A DNA stretch of 64,000 nt. Origin: Chrysophaeum taylorii. Its lineage: Eukaryota; Sar; Pelagophyceae; Pelagomonadales; Pelagomonadaceae. Both the position numbers and the translations under genes were made by a program. The DNA is taken from contig JAQMWT010000379.1 of the NCBI GenBank assembly GCA_029834535.1, positions 310,001 through 374,000 on the forward strand, read 5' to 3'. Under the pieces are notes generated by a model, which did no database searches, had not been told where the DNA came from, and was given only the letters and a program-made list of their open reading frames with translations. Position 1 is the stretch's first letter. Each line of letters starts with the position of its first letter. This document shows, one piece after another, positions 49,439 to 59,590 of this stretch.

Positions 49439-50841
49439 TTAATTGTTTTTCGTTTTTTTTTGAAGCGAGAGAAATGAGTTCGCCGCGGAGGAGAGGATCC
49501 ACGCCTTTTCGTACGTCAGTGTGGTGGTCGGCTGCTGCAGCTGGGTACTAGTAGTAGTAGTGGTGTTCTCCAAACAACGCTCGGTCGCGGGCTCCCGCGT
49601 CAAACAACGTTCTTCTCGGCCGTCATCACAGTGGGTCCCTCGCAAGAATGTCTTGACAGCCGTGTAAGAGCGCAGCACGCCGGCATCGAGGTGTCTCCGG
49701 ATCGTGTCCCGATCTGGAGGCGCGAGGTGCGCGTCGTAAAATCTATCAAAAACCGCGGCGTCGCCCGACCCGACAACGACATCCCTCGAGTCGAGGTGGA
49801 AGCTCGCGGCAATGGGAAGCGCGCCGCCGAACCAGGCGTCGTCAAAGTCGCCGAGGATCTCGTACTTGGTGCGAAGCCAAAACTTGCCACACGCGACGTA
49901 ATGGAGGACGCACGGCTCGTCGAGCGCGGCGTCGACGTCTTCGACGGCGAGCGCGCGGGCGTCGCAGAGCGCCGTACGACGCCGAAGACGTGCAGCGCCG
50001 AGGCTCCAGGCGTGGACCGAGGTGGGCGCGACGCCCTCGACAAGCCGGACCGCGCTCTTGCCGTTGTCGTAGCACAGCAAGTATTGGCCGCGGCGCGTGC
50101 GATCTCTCCACCACTGCATTGCCCGAAGCGCGGCATCACTCAGCGGCACTCGCAAATGATTGACGCGGAAGAGCGTCACGCTCGCAAAGTAGTCGACGGC
50201 GTCGCCCGCCTCCGGGACGCCCTCGTGATTCGCGTACGTGACGTGTCCCACCTCGGACGCGTCCATGGCCGCGAAGTGCTCGAGGAACGCGCGCCGGTTC
50301 GACGCAAAAAAGAGTTCGTCGATGTCAATGTGCACGAGCCATCGCAGGCCGCGCTCGCGTCTGCGCGCACAACTAAGCAGCCCATCGTCTTGGCTGTACG
50401 CACGCTCGGATCGACGCGTGCTCGGCGTTGAGGGCCTGCCTCGCCTGGACCTCCGCGTCGACGAAGGGTCCAAAGCGCTCGAACGACGCGCACAGGCACC
50501 GCTCCTCGTCGGCCAACTTTTCCGTACGCCGCACGCGTTCCACGCGCTCGCCGGCGGCTTCGTCCTTCTCGAGATACCTGCCGCGAGCTTCTCGCGAGTT
50601 TGTGGCGCGAGCCTCCTCACGCCTCGAGCTCCGCCAAGCCGACGGGCGCGGCGCCCGCGTCGTCGAAATACAAGTACAAGCGCTCGAACCCCAACGCGAG
50701 ATGCCAGCGCACGAAGCTCAACCTGCGGGCTGAGTCTTCGTCCTCATATCTTCTTCGTCTATGGGAACAGGCGCCGAATCCGAGCAGCGGGGCATGCCCA
50801 CCCTTGGGGAGCAACCTGTGGAGGCGCGAGACGGTCATCAT
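49439..50841 (-). CDS. DxD glycosyltransferase (GT92/GT2-like)
   Basis: Exons 50841-50621, 50577-50416 and 50393-49439; 445 residues. The first intron is 43 nt GT-AG. The second gap is only 22 nt (GTCGAT...TACAG) and is either a mini-intron or a frameshift. The N-terminal part has SFVRWHLALGFERLYLYFDD, typical of DUF23/GT92-like enzymes; the middle ALNAEHA and LRWLVHIDIDELFF carries the DxD metal site; GHVTYANHEGVPEAGDAVD and CVLHYVACGKFWLRTKYEIL follow. It probably transfers a sugar in the Golgi, but no clear signal anchor is seen, so the true start may be further upstream. Acceptor and donor are unknown. Confidence 0.7.
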
Positions 50842-50973
50842 TGGTGCGTGCACGCGATGCACACTGCAACCTGCAGCGTAGTCACGACGGCGACACCGCT
50901 ATCGCTGTAGTCGACCGCTCCTCCTCCTCCGAGCCTTGTTGCTCTCATAGTGTGCTAGACCTTTACCATTTTC

Positions 50974-51985
50974 ATGGTCATCGTGGCTTCTGGTTCAAAG
51001 CAACGACTTGGCGGGTTGGCCGTCATCAGCGTCGCAATGGTCTGGATGCTCCGGCGGGTGTTGTCGTCGCGCGCGGCGAGGCGGTCGCTGGCTCAAAGTG
51101 CGAAGAGCCCGGTGCTGTTGTGCTCGACGGACGCGGACGGCATCACGCTGCTGACGATGAATGATCCCAAGAAGTACAACGCTTGGACGCGGACGATGAT
51201 GGAAGCGCTGCGCGAGAAGTTCTTGTGGGCAGCCGGCGACGCGGCGACCAAGGTGGTCATTTTGACCGGCACCGACCCCTACTACTGCGCGGGCGTCGAT
51301 CTGTCGTCGTCTCTCGAGCTCGCGTACCCGTGGGTGCTCCGCGACAAGCTCTACGAAGACAATCGCGCCCTGTTTGGGATGTTCCTGGATTTCCCCAAGC
51401 CAATGATCGCCGCCATCAACGGACCGAGCATCGGCGCGAGCGTGACGACCGCGACGCTTTGCGACGCGATCGTCGCGAGCGAAAAAGCGACGTTCAGCAC
51501 CCCTTTTGCCCGCCTCGGCCTCCCGCCCGAGGGCTGCAGCAGCCAGCACTTTCCCAAGCTACTAGGTGAGGCTACGGCCCAGCGCATGCTCGGGCCTGAA
51601 GGCTGGGTCCCCACCGCCGCCCAAGCCGACGAAGTCGGCCTCGTCACCAAGTGCGTGCCGCACGAGAGCCTCGTCCCGGAGGCCAAGGCGCTCGCCAAGT
51701 CGTGGATCGACGAGGGCGATATCGAAAGCAAGTTGTTGTTGTTTTTGATGAGTTTTTTCGACGTGGTCATTTTTAGGCCGCCCGCGTACGCATACCGGCG
51801 AGACCAACACCGAGATGCTGAGAGGCGTCAACGATCGCGAGTCCCGCGCGCTCGCCGACGCGTTTTTGTCGGTGCCCTTCCTCTCCGCTCAGGCCCGCTA
51901 CTTGGGTAAGAAGGGCAAGACCGGCCCCGCGATGTTCTTCCGGACCCTCGTTGTCACTCGCCCGGTCTGGAGCCTCATGCTCTAG
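50974..51985 (+). CDS. Enoyl-CoA hydratase/isomerase (crotonase) family protein
   Basis: Two exons, 50974-51727 and 51777-51985, joined by a 49-nt GC-AG intron with the optimal GCAAGT donor; 320 residues. Crotonase fold signatures: ITLLTMNDPKKYNAWTRTMM, TDPYYCAGVDLSSS (oxyanion hole and CoA site), PKPMIAAINGPSIGASVT, and ARLGLPPEGCSSQHFPKLLG. The N-terminus has a hydrophobic helix (LGGLAVISVAMVWML) then a basic SSRAARRSL, which could be a mitochondrial presequence or anchor. Members hydrate or isomerise enoyl-CoA in fatty acid oxidation; Delta3-Delta2 isomerase is one option. Unspliced reading gives an Arg-rich tail, so the splice is well supported. Confidence 0.82.
51728..51776 (+). other. 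GC-AG intron with GCAAGT donor
   Basis: Phase 1 join is required by the downstream frame; GT options near 51732 are phase 2. GCAAGT is the textbook GC-AG donor and ATTTTTAG a good acceptor. Confidence 0.75.
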
Positions 51986-53206
51986 CCTCCCGCGAGCAGA
52001 GAATCAATCTTCCCTGGCTGACTTCCAATAACAAGGCACCAACCAACACCTCGAGAAGCACCTGGTCCGTGTCTCTCGAACGGAACGTCCACACACAACG
52101 ACGAAGAAAGGAAAAAAAAACCTTACCGTAGAGAGGCTTCTCCTGTATCTTAAATCGCATCACGCGTTGCGTGCACGTACTGATGTCGGCAGCAGACTTA
52201 AAAGTCGGATGACGACCCTGCAACTCGATCGTGATCCTGGGTCGCGATCAAACCAGCGGCGCGACGCGCCACGGAGTGGCTCGCGGGATAAGTGGCGTAG
52301 TTGCCGAACGGCAGGTCAATTAGAGCACGGGGCTCGGAGACGATTCCACCACCTTGGGTTTTCGAGCGTGGTCTCGCGTGGTCTCGAGCTCGTGCCAGTA
52401 TTTTCTCGTGTTTCCGACATTATCCACAGCACATCGATGTCGCCCGGGAGGTTAACAACGCAACGTGGTCCGCGACGCTGTCGGGGTCTGTACAGTTCCC
52501 AAATCCGCGATGGAGGGGGTGCGAAAGCAAGTTTATTCAGGGGATTGATGGTACTATGAGTCTTGAGCTCCCTTAGGCATTCAACTTTCAAAAAAACCCT
52601 AGAGTAAACGAAAGACCGAACGAACGAATATTCGGCCAAACCACATTCAAGAAGGGTCGTAGAAAGAACCCGCCGCCGAAGCCAGACGGGTCCAGAGTCG
52701 TAGGGCAACGCGCGGCGGAACAAAAGTCTCGGATGTTCCGGGAACTCGATCCACCCGGCAATACAGGGCAGGTCGATCTCGGAGAGAAGGGGCGACAACG
52801 AACTTCAACCGTCCTACCGCGTAGGGTGTAAGACCAGACCGCTAAGACGAAGCATTCGCTTGTCGGTTAACAGCCTAGACCAGGCTGCGCGCGCCAGTGA
52901 GAAACGTTGCGTCTTAAGCCGCCGCATTAATGAACGAGAAAGTGAGTTCACGCTCGTGTCCCCTATTCTCGATGGAATTTGAGCCTGATGGGGTTTTTAG
53001 TGAATTTTCGATGACAACAAGATCAGATCGGGTCCTCGCTGATGCGCCGCTTTGAGAGAAACTCCATCATGCCACACCTAAGCCACCACCTCTCGCTTTG
53101 CATATGAATATATTTCGCGAACAAAACAGCTGGGATTGGCTCGAGCGCTATGGCGACAGAGCGCAGAGGCTTATGTAGCGCCTACGAATCTACCGGACTA
53201 GTCATC
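51986..53206. other. 1.2-kb gene-poor spacer
   Basis: A minus-strand frame of 160 codons (52316-52798) has no recognisable domain and ordinary composition for random frames here. No repeats or RNA genes seen. Confidence 0.45.
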
Positions 53207-53787
53207 TCAGCCGACAATCTCTTGTTCGAGCGTCTTCACCCTGTCAGCTAATGTCGATAGCAAGGCGTAGAGATGCTTGTTCTCTTTTTTCAATTCGCTG
53301 ATCTGCGTGCGAATTTGCAACAAAACTGATGGTGGGCTATGATGAGAACGCACGTGACCCTGCAGCCGCTTGTTTTCAGCGACTTGCAAACTGTTTTGTA
53401 CGCAGAGTGTGATAAGAGAAGAATAGCGCGAGCATCCTACTTGAATTTGTGGTCCATTTCCTCTTTGACATCGCCAAACTGCCATGAACGCTGAAGCGAC
53501 CGATCGTCGTTGGACGAACCTCTGCTTGCATTTTGTCGACCGACTCTCGTACGAGTGATCTCGCGAGCTCTTTGGTTTCGTCGTCACACCTCCAGAGCTG
53601 CTTGAGCTCGTCTGCTCGCGACAATTGTGTGGGTGACCGCGACGAGATCTATTTGTACCTTGAACACTGGCGACAGTGTTTCGCAATGTGGTGAGTTCGC
53701 TCTCGAGTTCCTAAGAATGCAGTGGAAAGGGACGAGCAAGATGACGGGGATCAATCACACCGCGTGCTTCTGCTTGAGGCCAGCCAT
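53207..53787 (-). CDS. Small coiled-coil protein, six exons
   Basis: Exons 53787-53761, 53710-53659, 53611-53520, 53490-53441, 53390-53359, 53325-53207; 123 residues; introns 50, 47, 29, 50 and 33 nt, all GT-AG with consistent phases. The joined protein starts MAGLKQKHAELESELTTLRN and is one continuous heptad pattern, ending ELKKENKHLYALLSTLADRV and LEQEIVG. Every joint keeps the helix, which supports the model, since each exon alone is short. Size and pattern recall ciliary or cytoskeletal coiled-coil proteins, but no family is assigned. Two introns, 29 and 33 nt, are unusually small. Confidence 0.65.
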
Positions 53788-53890
53788 GGAGTACCAAGCT
53801 TGGGCGGCAGCAGCAAACTGTCTCTTGGATACGTATCGTATGAGTCAGACACTTCTCACCATTATTACCCTTAGCTTTTTCAGAATCATC

Positions 53891-54812
53891 ATGGAAGATG
53901 ACGACGAGGACGAGGTTGCTCGAGTGCGCACGGACCTCGCGTTGTTCCGCGACGGGATCATCAAGCCGTTCGCGACGCACCAAGTGCTGGATACCAAGCT
54001 TTACGCGACCAATCAGGCAAAGCAGACGAGGTACACCGAGCACGCGCTCCTCTCGGCTGGAACGTGTGGCGCTGCGCACGAGTCGGTAGGTGGGGTTTTG
54101 GTGCATTGGCGAGCCGTGTGTCCAGGCGACGAAAATCATCCACAAGGGCGACACAAAGCCGCTTTTGTTCGCACGCAGCGACGCGGCTAAGGAGGCGGCG
54201 AGAACGGGCAGACAGAACGACGACCGAACATCGCGATTGGTCCGCGCGGCGGAGGCGAAGAAGCGCACGGGCGACGCCTTCTTCGAAGCGGCGCAGTTTC
54301 CCGCGGCCCTCGCGACCTACGCTCAGGCGCGGCGCATGATCGATGAGTTGGACACGCCGACGACTCTCGCCCTCCGGCTCAAGCTCCGGCTCGCGTCTTC
54401 AGACGCTGCGCTCAAGTCGGGCGATGCGGCGCGCGCCGAAGCCGAGGCCGAGGCGGCTTTGATGCTCGCCCCAAGCGATGAGTCGCGCCTTCGACGAGCA
54501 ATCGCGCGGGTGTGTTTATAGTTTTCGCGTCGCCCCTTGCGGCGAAGACAAATGCGTCGCAGTTGGTGGGTCGCAAGTACAATCTCGCCGCCGACGACCT
54601 CGTGGGTCTCTTGAGAAGTATCGTCGTTTGACCCTCGTCGTGTCGTGTAGGTCGCCTGCGAGCCGTCGCCCGTCGTCGAGGCCGTCAAGCGCAAGCTCCT
54701 CGCCAAGGCCCCGGAGATTCCCGAGGGTCGACTGGACACCGAGCCCAAGAAAGCATCACCGACGCCCGACGGCGGCTGGGTCGAGGAAAAACGTGACGGC
54801 TGGGTCGAGTAA
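53891..54812 (+). CDS. TPR-like helical protein
   Basis: Four exons: 53891-54085, 54126-54509, 54563-54601, 54651-54812; introns 40, 53 and 49 nt, GT-AG, all phase 0; 259 residues. An acidic start is followed by a helical region, then a TPR-like unit (KKRTGDAFFEAAQFPAALAT, LRLKLRLASSDAALKSGDAA, AEAALMLAPSDES) and a C-terminal tail with repeated GGWVEEKRDGWVE. The TPR pattern resembles that at the beginning of the TPR-AHA1 protein (residues 10-60), which may reflect common co-chaperone descent. No enzyme motif. The third exon of 39 nt is the least certain. Confidence 0.6.
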
Positions 54813-55201
54813 GTAAATAAAAAAGCGGCCGATTCGAAAAGGATGAGGAACCCGAGTGTATGTGACATGCATTTCTCCTCCTCCCCGGTCGCTGCGCCCC
54901 GCGGGTTCTATTAGGCCGTCAAATCCCGTTGATGCAGCAACGGCAGAGATCATTGCACTGCGACTCCTCCTCCTCCTCCTCCTCGAGCAAACCCCCTCCC
55001 TCCCTTGAGCTTCTCGGTCGTATTTTATTTTTTCGAGCGGGGAAGCAAGTTTTCCCCACGTCAGTACTGTAGTAATAATTGAGTACAGTAGTAATAATGA
55101 GTTCGTGATACGTAGAGTCTACGTAGCAATAGAGTGGCAAGATGAGGGCGTGTTTGGACCGCGGGTTTTGACGACGAATACCTCCTCGTTGCACGCACCC
55201 G
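54813..55201. other. Spacer with (TCC)n run
   Basis: No gene. A TCC repeat (about 54966-54983) and a direct repeat GAGTACAGTAGTAATAATGAG-like pair near 55070-55095. Confidence 0.5.
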
Positions 55202-57300
55202 ATGGAGGCGGTGTCGTGCGCCGACGTGTTACATCCCGCTCCCGTCGATGTGGAGGCTGGCGTGATGGCAGCCAAAAGGGCAGCCAAGAGGCTCGAAAGC
55301 AAGTATGGAGTCAACGGCAGGATACCCGAGGCGCCGCGGCACCGACACTTGCTGACGTCGCTTCGACGCGCGGGGATTCCGTCGGCGCGGAAGCGCGAGG
55401 AGAGTGGGTTGCGCTTCGCGGCCAAGGTTGCCGAAACCACCGTCACCATGCCCGCGACCCCGCCGCCGCAAGGCTTCGAGTGCGTTCGTTTTTTTTTTTT
55501 TGTTCTCGACGCGACGACCGTTCAGGCGCGCGTCGCGCGTGTGCATTCGTGTCTGCGACGGGCCAGTGTGGGCATTGGCCTGCTCGCAACGAGGGCTGGT
55601 GCGCGCTTCCTTCCGGGCCCGCGTCTCAGCGCTTGGCAGATCGCGACGGGCGGCGCCGACGGGGCGGTGTGCGTGCGACAAGTCGCGGCTCTCGTGCATC
55701 GGTGCGAAATACCTGCTCCCTCCGTGTAGACGAGCTTTGTCGTAGGTTGGTCGTTGCCGACCAGGTGGGCATGGTAAGCAGCGAGCCGGGCGTCGTAACG
55801 CTCGTGGGCCACACGGGACCCGTGTTCGACGTGAATTTTGCGCCGGACGAGGAGAAGGGCGGGACGGCGTACGACTCGGCGTCGCTGTTGGTTTCGGCGT
55901 CGGCTGACGCGACGGCACGACTGTGGCGGGTCGAACCACAGCACACGACGGGGAGCGAGGACGCCTCGGACGACGCGGTCGGCGGGCTCCAGGCGTGCTG
56001 CGCCATGGTCTTCTCTCACGGCGCGGCCGTGTTCGCCGCGGCGTTTTTGGACCGGACGACGTTCGCGACGGGCGGCTTGGATCGGAACCTGCGTCTCTGG
56101 CACGTCCCCAGCCAGCGCGCCACGAGTTGGGCGCACTGCAACGACGCGATCACGGCCGTGTGCGTGCGCGCGCCCCGCCATAACGGACGAACCAAGCTTG
56201 CCGTCGGGCTCCGGGGCGGGCAGATCTTTAGCTACACGTCCAAGGCGCACGACAAGCTCGATTTCGACGAGATGTACCTCGCGACGGTCCGGGCGGGGGC
56301 CTTCCTCGAAGCCGAGCGCGTCGGCACCTCGGGCACGCACCAGCGCCTCTACGACGACGCGGCGAGCGACGAAGAGGACGACGAAAGCCCGTCGACGACG
56401 TCGACGCGACGGCGCGGCACTAAGAAGTGGCTCCCGCTCCTCGGCGGGGCCCAGCGACGATCCCCGAGCGTCCACGCCGGCGACGGCACTCCTAACGACC
56501 TGCCGCCCGCGGAGGATCTCCCCGACGACGACGACGCGGCGGCCGACGCCGAGGCCGTCGCGACGCCCGACTTCGTGCGACGTCGCGTGACCGCCGTCGC
56601 GTGGTACGCCGACCCGATCGAGCGAGACGACGCCGAACAGCTGAAACTTATGGTAGCCTCGAACTCCTCCGCCATTCACATCTACGCCGCGGCGAGACCG
56701 AACAAGCCGCCGCACAAAATGCTATCGGGAGGATACCGCTTCACTCTAGGCTGCGGCGCCGAACCTTCCGAGAGCGGCCGCCTCGCCGTCGGCGGCTCGG
56801 AGGACGGGACGATCCTCGTCTGGCGCCTCAATGACGTGAGCTACCTCGCGCACCCCTCGGTCGTCGACATCGGCGTCAACGTCAACGCCAAGATCCACGC
56901 CGTCACGCGAGCGTGCTTCGTGCCGGCCAAGGCCGCGTATTCGGTCCTCTTTGGCGGCGGCGAGAGGCTCAGCGAAGACGGGGCGAGCCAATCCAGCCAA
57001 GCCAGCGACGAGGACCTCTCGACCGCCTTTATTCTCGCCGCCGACTATTCTGGCCGCTTGGTCGCGCTTCGCCGCGGCGATTCCGCCAGCAAATCGACGC
57101 TCCGCATTCCGTGTACCCCCCCCGGACGCGCCGCGCCCCCGCCCGCCTCCCCGGCAACCAACAACCCGCTCGCGTCGCTCGAAGTTGCGGTACGCCATGA
57201 GAAAGACCTCGATGGGGACCTCGAGCAGGAAGAAGAAGTTGCGCCACCGGCGGAGCCTTCTTCCCCCGACCCCGACTCCGACGCGCGCCCGGTCGTCTGA
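55202..57300 (+). CDS. WD40 protein, WDR44-like
   Basis: Exons 55202-55479, 55526-55598, 55640-55668, 55746-57300; introns 46, 41 and 77 nt, GT-AG; 644 residues. Splicing gives a first WD unit, DGPVWALACSQRGLIATGGA, then VTLVGHTGPVFDVNFAP, LLVSASADATARLWRVE, FATGGLDRNLRLWHVP, DAITAVCVRAPRHNGR and LAVGGSEDGTILVWRLND. The stretch LKLMVASNSSAIHIYAAA with a GGYRF after it parallels WDR44 TTNDSRIRLYDL and KGYVN. WDR44/Rabphilin-11 binds Rab11 on recycling endosomes. Acidic Ser/Thr-rich inserts break the propeller. The C-terminus is acidic and unconserved. The very early exons are small but phase-consistent. Confidence 0.72.
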
Positions 57301-57681
57301 CGACGCGCCGATGTTCGTCTCCAAATTTCTGTGTGATATACGGATTCGCTTCCCCGGAAATGACGCCTTCATTTTGCAGTGGCATAAACGAAACGACGAC
57401 CCCACACCTTCAAATCCTCAAACTCCTCCTCCTCCTCCTTTGGGTGCCCTTGCCTTGATAATTTTGGCTCCGCTTTTTGCTCTCTCGCGACGCTCGCGAC
57501 CTCTGCCTCACTCTCTCTCCAAAGAACACCTACTCTCTCTTCCTCCTCCGTAGCGCGTGGGGTGTCGAACCCCACACATAGTACTGCCGGAAAGGTATGT
57601 TCGCAGTACCCACGCGATGGCACGAGGATGTAATAACTTAATAATAACGTCGTTCGAACTGCCACCTACCAACGACACATC

Positions 57682-57704
57682 GCCTGCCTGCCTGCCTGCC
57701 TGCC
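57682..57704. repeat. (GCCT)n microsatellite
   Basis: Five to six perfect GCCT units. Confidence 0.9.
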
Positions 57705-57914
57705 CCAACTAGGATGACGCGGGTCACTGACCCGCGTGGGTGAGCCCTAACACCCACACCACGGCAGTCAACAATATGTATACGTTCACTTATTGGTTTC
57801 CTGACCGACATTGCATCATTAGTTTTCTCTTCTCTTTGGTGCCTGCCCTTCTTCGAAAAAGTGCTGAGCCTGGGCAGCGTCGGGTATAGCGCCGAAGACA
57901 TACATACGTCTCCC

Positions 57915-57944
57915 CAGGCGCGGCGCGGCGCGGCGCGGCGCGGC
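57915..57944. repeat. (GGCGC)n microsatellite
   Basis: Perfect GGCGC pentanucleotide repeat of about six units. Confidence 0.9.
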
Positions 57945-58074
57945 GCCTGTCGTATTCGCCTCGAAGCGGGCGCGCAAGAGATAACGACAACGGCGGGGTG
58001 CGAGCAGCATGCCAGGGTCGTATGGGCCCATATAGGGCAGCGCGTCGTCACAGTCCTCACGAGGAAGGGTCCAG

Positions 58075-58102
58075 GCAAGCAAGCAAGCAAGCAAGCAAGC
58101 AA
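58075..58102. repeat. (AAGC)n microsatellite
   Basis: Perfect AAGC units, passing into AAAG. Confidence 0.9.
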
Positions 58103-58252
58103 GAAAGAAAGAAATCGTGTCTTCAGGACCAGAGGAGGACAACTGAAGAAAGGCGGAAAAAGATGGCAGCATCATCATCATCAACGTCGTCGTCGTCATC
58201 AACATAAAACGAAGGGTACCACCGCGAGGTCGCCGACTGTGGGCACCCATCG

Positions 58253-59590
58253 TCATCGGTCCGGAAGTAGTCGCGGGAGATCGTCGATATCGAGAGCGTT
58301 TTGTCGGACAGTCGCGGAGACGTCGGTCTGCACGCCGACAAAGAAGGTAACCTGCCCCTTGGAATCATGTAACGGGGCGATAAAGAATCTGTTCCAAAAC
58401 GTTGAGCCGTCCTTGCGGTAGTTGAGGAGGACGACCGAGGCCTCGTGCGACTCGCCAATCGCGTGGCGTACGGCATCGACCGTCTTGGGGTTGGTCTTGG
58501 GTCCCTGGAGGAAGCGGCAGTTACGGCCGCATACCTCGCTGCGGTCGTAGCCCGTGAGCTTGGTGAACTCGTCCGAAGACCAGACGATCGGGTTGTCGGG
58601 CAGCGCCGGGTTGGTAACAACAAACGCGCGCTGCGCCTGCTGGACAACCTTAACGAGAGTAAGGTCGCGGCGCGTGACGTCGTGCTCGGTCGTCGCGACG
58701 ACCCGGCGCGTCGTCTGGACGACCTTCGCGAGTGCGGCGACGTCGGCGCGCGCGTCGGCGTCCTGCTGCGCCGCCTCGACGGCACCCTGCTGCGCCGCCT
58801 CGACGGCGGGAGGATCGGCGACGACGCAAGACTGCTCCGTGCCGAGGTCCGCGAAGAGGTCGCGTCTCGCGCGGTCGTCCAATACTTCCACGGCCAGTCT
58901 CTTGAGTTGCCTGTTCTCCTCGCGCAACGCCTCCAGCTGGCGCTTGAGCGCCGACGCGAAAAAGCCGCGCCGGAGCGTCGTTCGCTGCGCGAACTCCCGC
59001 GCACCCTGCCGGACCTCAGGCGCCTCGGGCGACCCGAGACGCTCGGCAACGTCGTCGTCCTCCTTATCCTCCTCGACAAACCGTCGACGCTTCGCCGTCG
59101 GCGGCGGCGCCTCTGGCGGGTCCGCGGCCTGCGCGAGCGCCTTCTGCTTGGCGACCGCCGAAGCGGCCTCGCGCAGCTTGTTGTTGTTCGTGTTAAGATT
59201 GGCCGCCGCCGCGTCCACCGCGTGACTGCCATGCACACCAACGGTGTCCACGGCCACCGCGCCCTGTTGTTGCGTATGCTGGTGTCGTTGGTCCTCGCCA
59301 AACAAAAAACGCATGTACTGCGGATGACTCGACCAGCTCCCGTTCCATCTGGGCTCTGAACTCGTGCTGCTTCCGCTGGCCGAGGGGTTCATGATCTCAA
59401 AGCCCATCCCCAGACCGGCCGTCGGCCCCTTGGGCACCTCAGACTCGACGATGTACGCCGACATTAGCGCTGAGTCCCACGCGGCAGATCGCTTGAGCGA
59501 GGACTCGTGCTTCTTCACGTCACTCGCCGCGCAAAACTGTGGCGGGACAAGGCTTGGCAAGTCGATATCTCGGTGAGACCGCTTCAACAT
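58253..59590 (-). CDS. AUREO: Aureochrome-like bZIP-LOV photoreceptor with altered basic region
   Basis: Intronless, 445 residues, ATG at 59590. The LOV domain (about 315-425) is complete: IVWSSDEFTKLTGYDRSEV, GRNCRFLQGPKTNP with flavin-adduct Cys358, VVLLNYRKDGSTFWNRFF and GQVTFFVGVQTDV. Upstream, residues 197-240 align with an aureochrome bZIP: REFAQRTTLRR against REHAKRSRVRK of Vaucheria AUREO1, then ALKRQLEALREENRQLKRL as the zipper. The two residues most constant in bZIP basic regions, Asn and the final Arg, are Ala and Thr here. Nuclear signal candidate AKRRRF at 166-171. Aureochromes are blue-light transcription factors of ochrophytes with bZIP before LOV, as here. A weakened or changed DNA contact is inference. 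Confidence 0.85.
   Translation of the reverse strand: MLKRSHRDIDLPSLVPPQFCAASDVKKHESSLKRSAAWDSALMSAYIVESEVPKGPTAGLGMGFEIMNPSASGSSTSSEPRWNGSWSSHPQYMRFLFGEDQRHQHTQQQGAVAVDTVGVHGSHAVDAAAANLNTNNNKLREAASAVAKQKALAQAADPPEAPPPTAKRRRFVEEDKEDDDVAERLGSPEAPEVRQGAREFAQRTTLRRGFFASALKRQLEALREENRQLKRLAVEVLDDRARRDLFADLGTEQSCVVADPPAVEAAQQGAVEAAQQDADARADVAALAKVVQTTRRVVATTEHDVTRRDLTLVKVVQQAQRAFVVTNPALPDNPIVWSSDEFTKLTGYDRSEVCGRNCRFLQGPKTNPKTVDAVRHAIGESHEASVVLLNYRKDGSTFWNRFFIAPLHDSKGQVTFFVGVQTDVSATVRQNALDIDDLPRLLPDR

Larger units (their letters stand above)
57301..58252. other. Microsatellite-rich convergent spacer
   Basis: Between WDR44-like and aureochrome 3' ends. Contains (CTC)n at 57421-57440, (GCCT)n at about 57682-57704, (GGCGC)n at about 57915-57944 and (AAGC)n at about 58075-58102. 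Open frames here follow the repeats and are not credible. Confidence 0.65.

Noticed and set aside
55105-55745. Unspliced upstream extension of the WD40 frame
   Set aside because: Arg/Ser-rich and without WD pattern; the spliced model through 55202-55668 gives a clean first WD unit.
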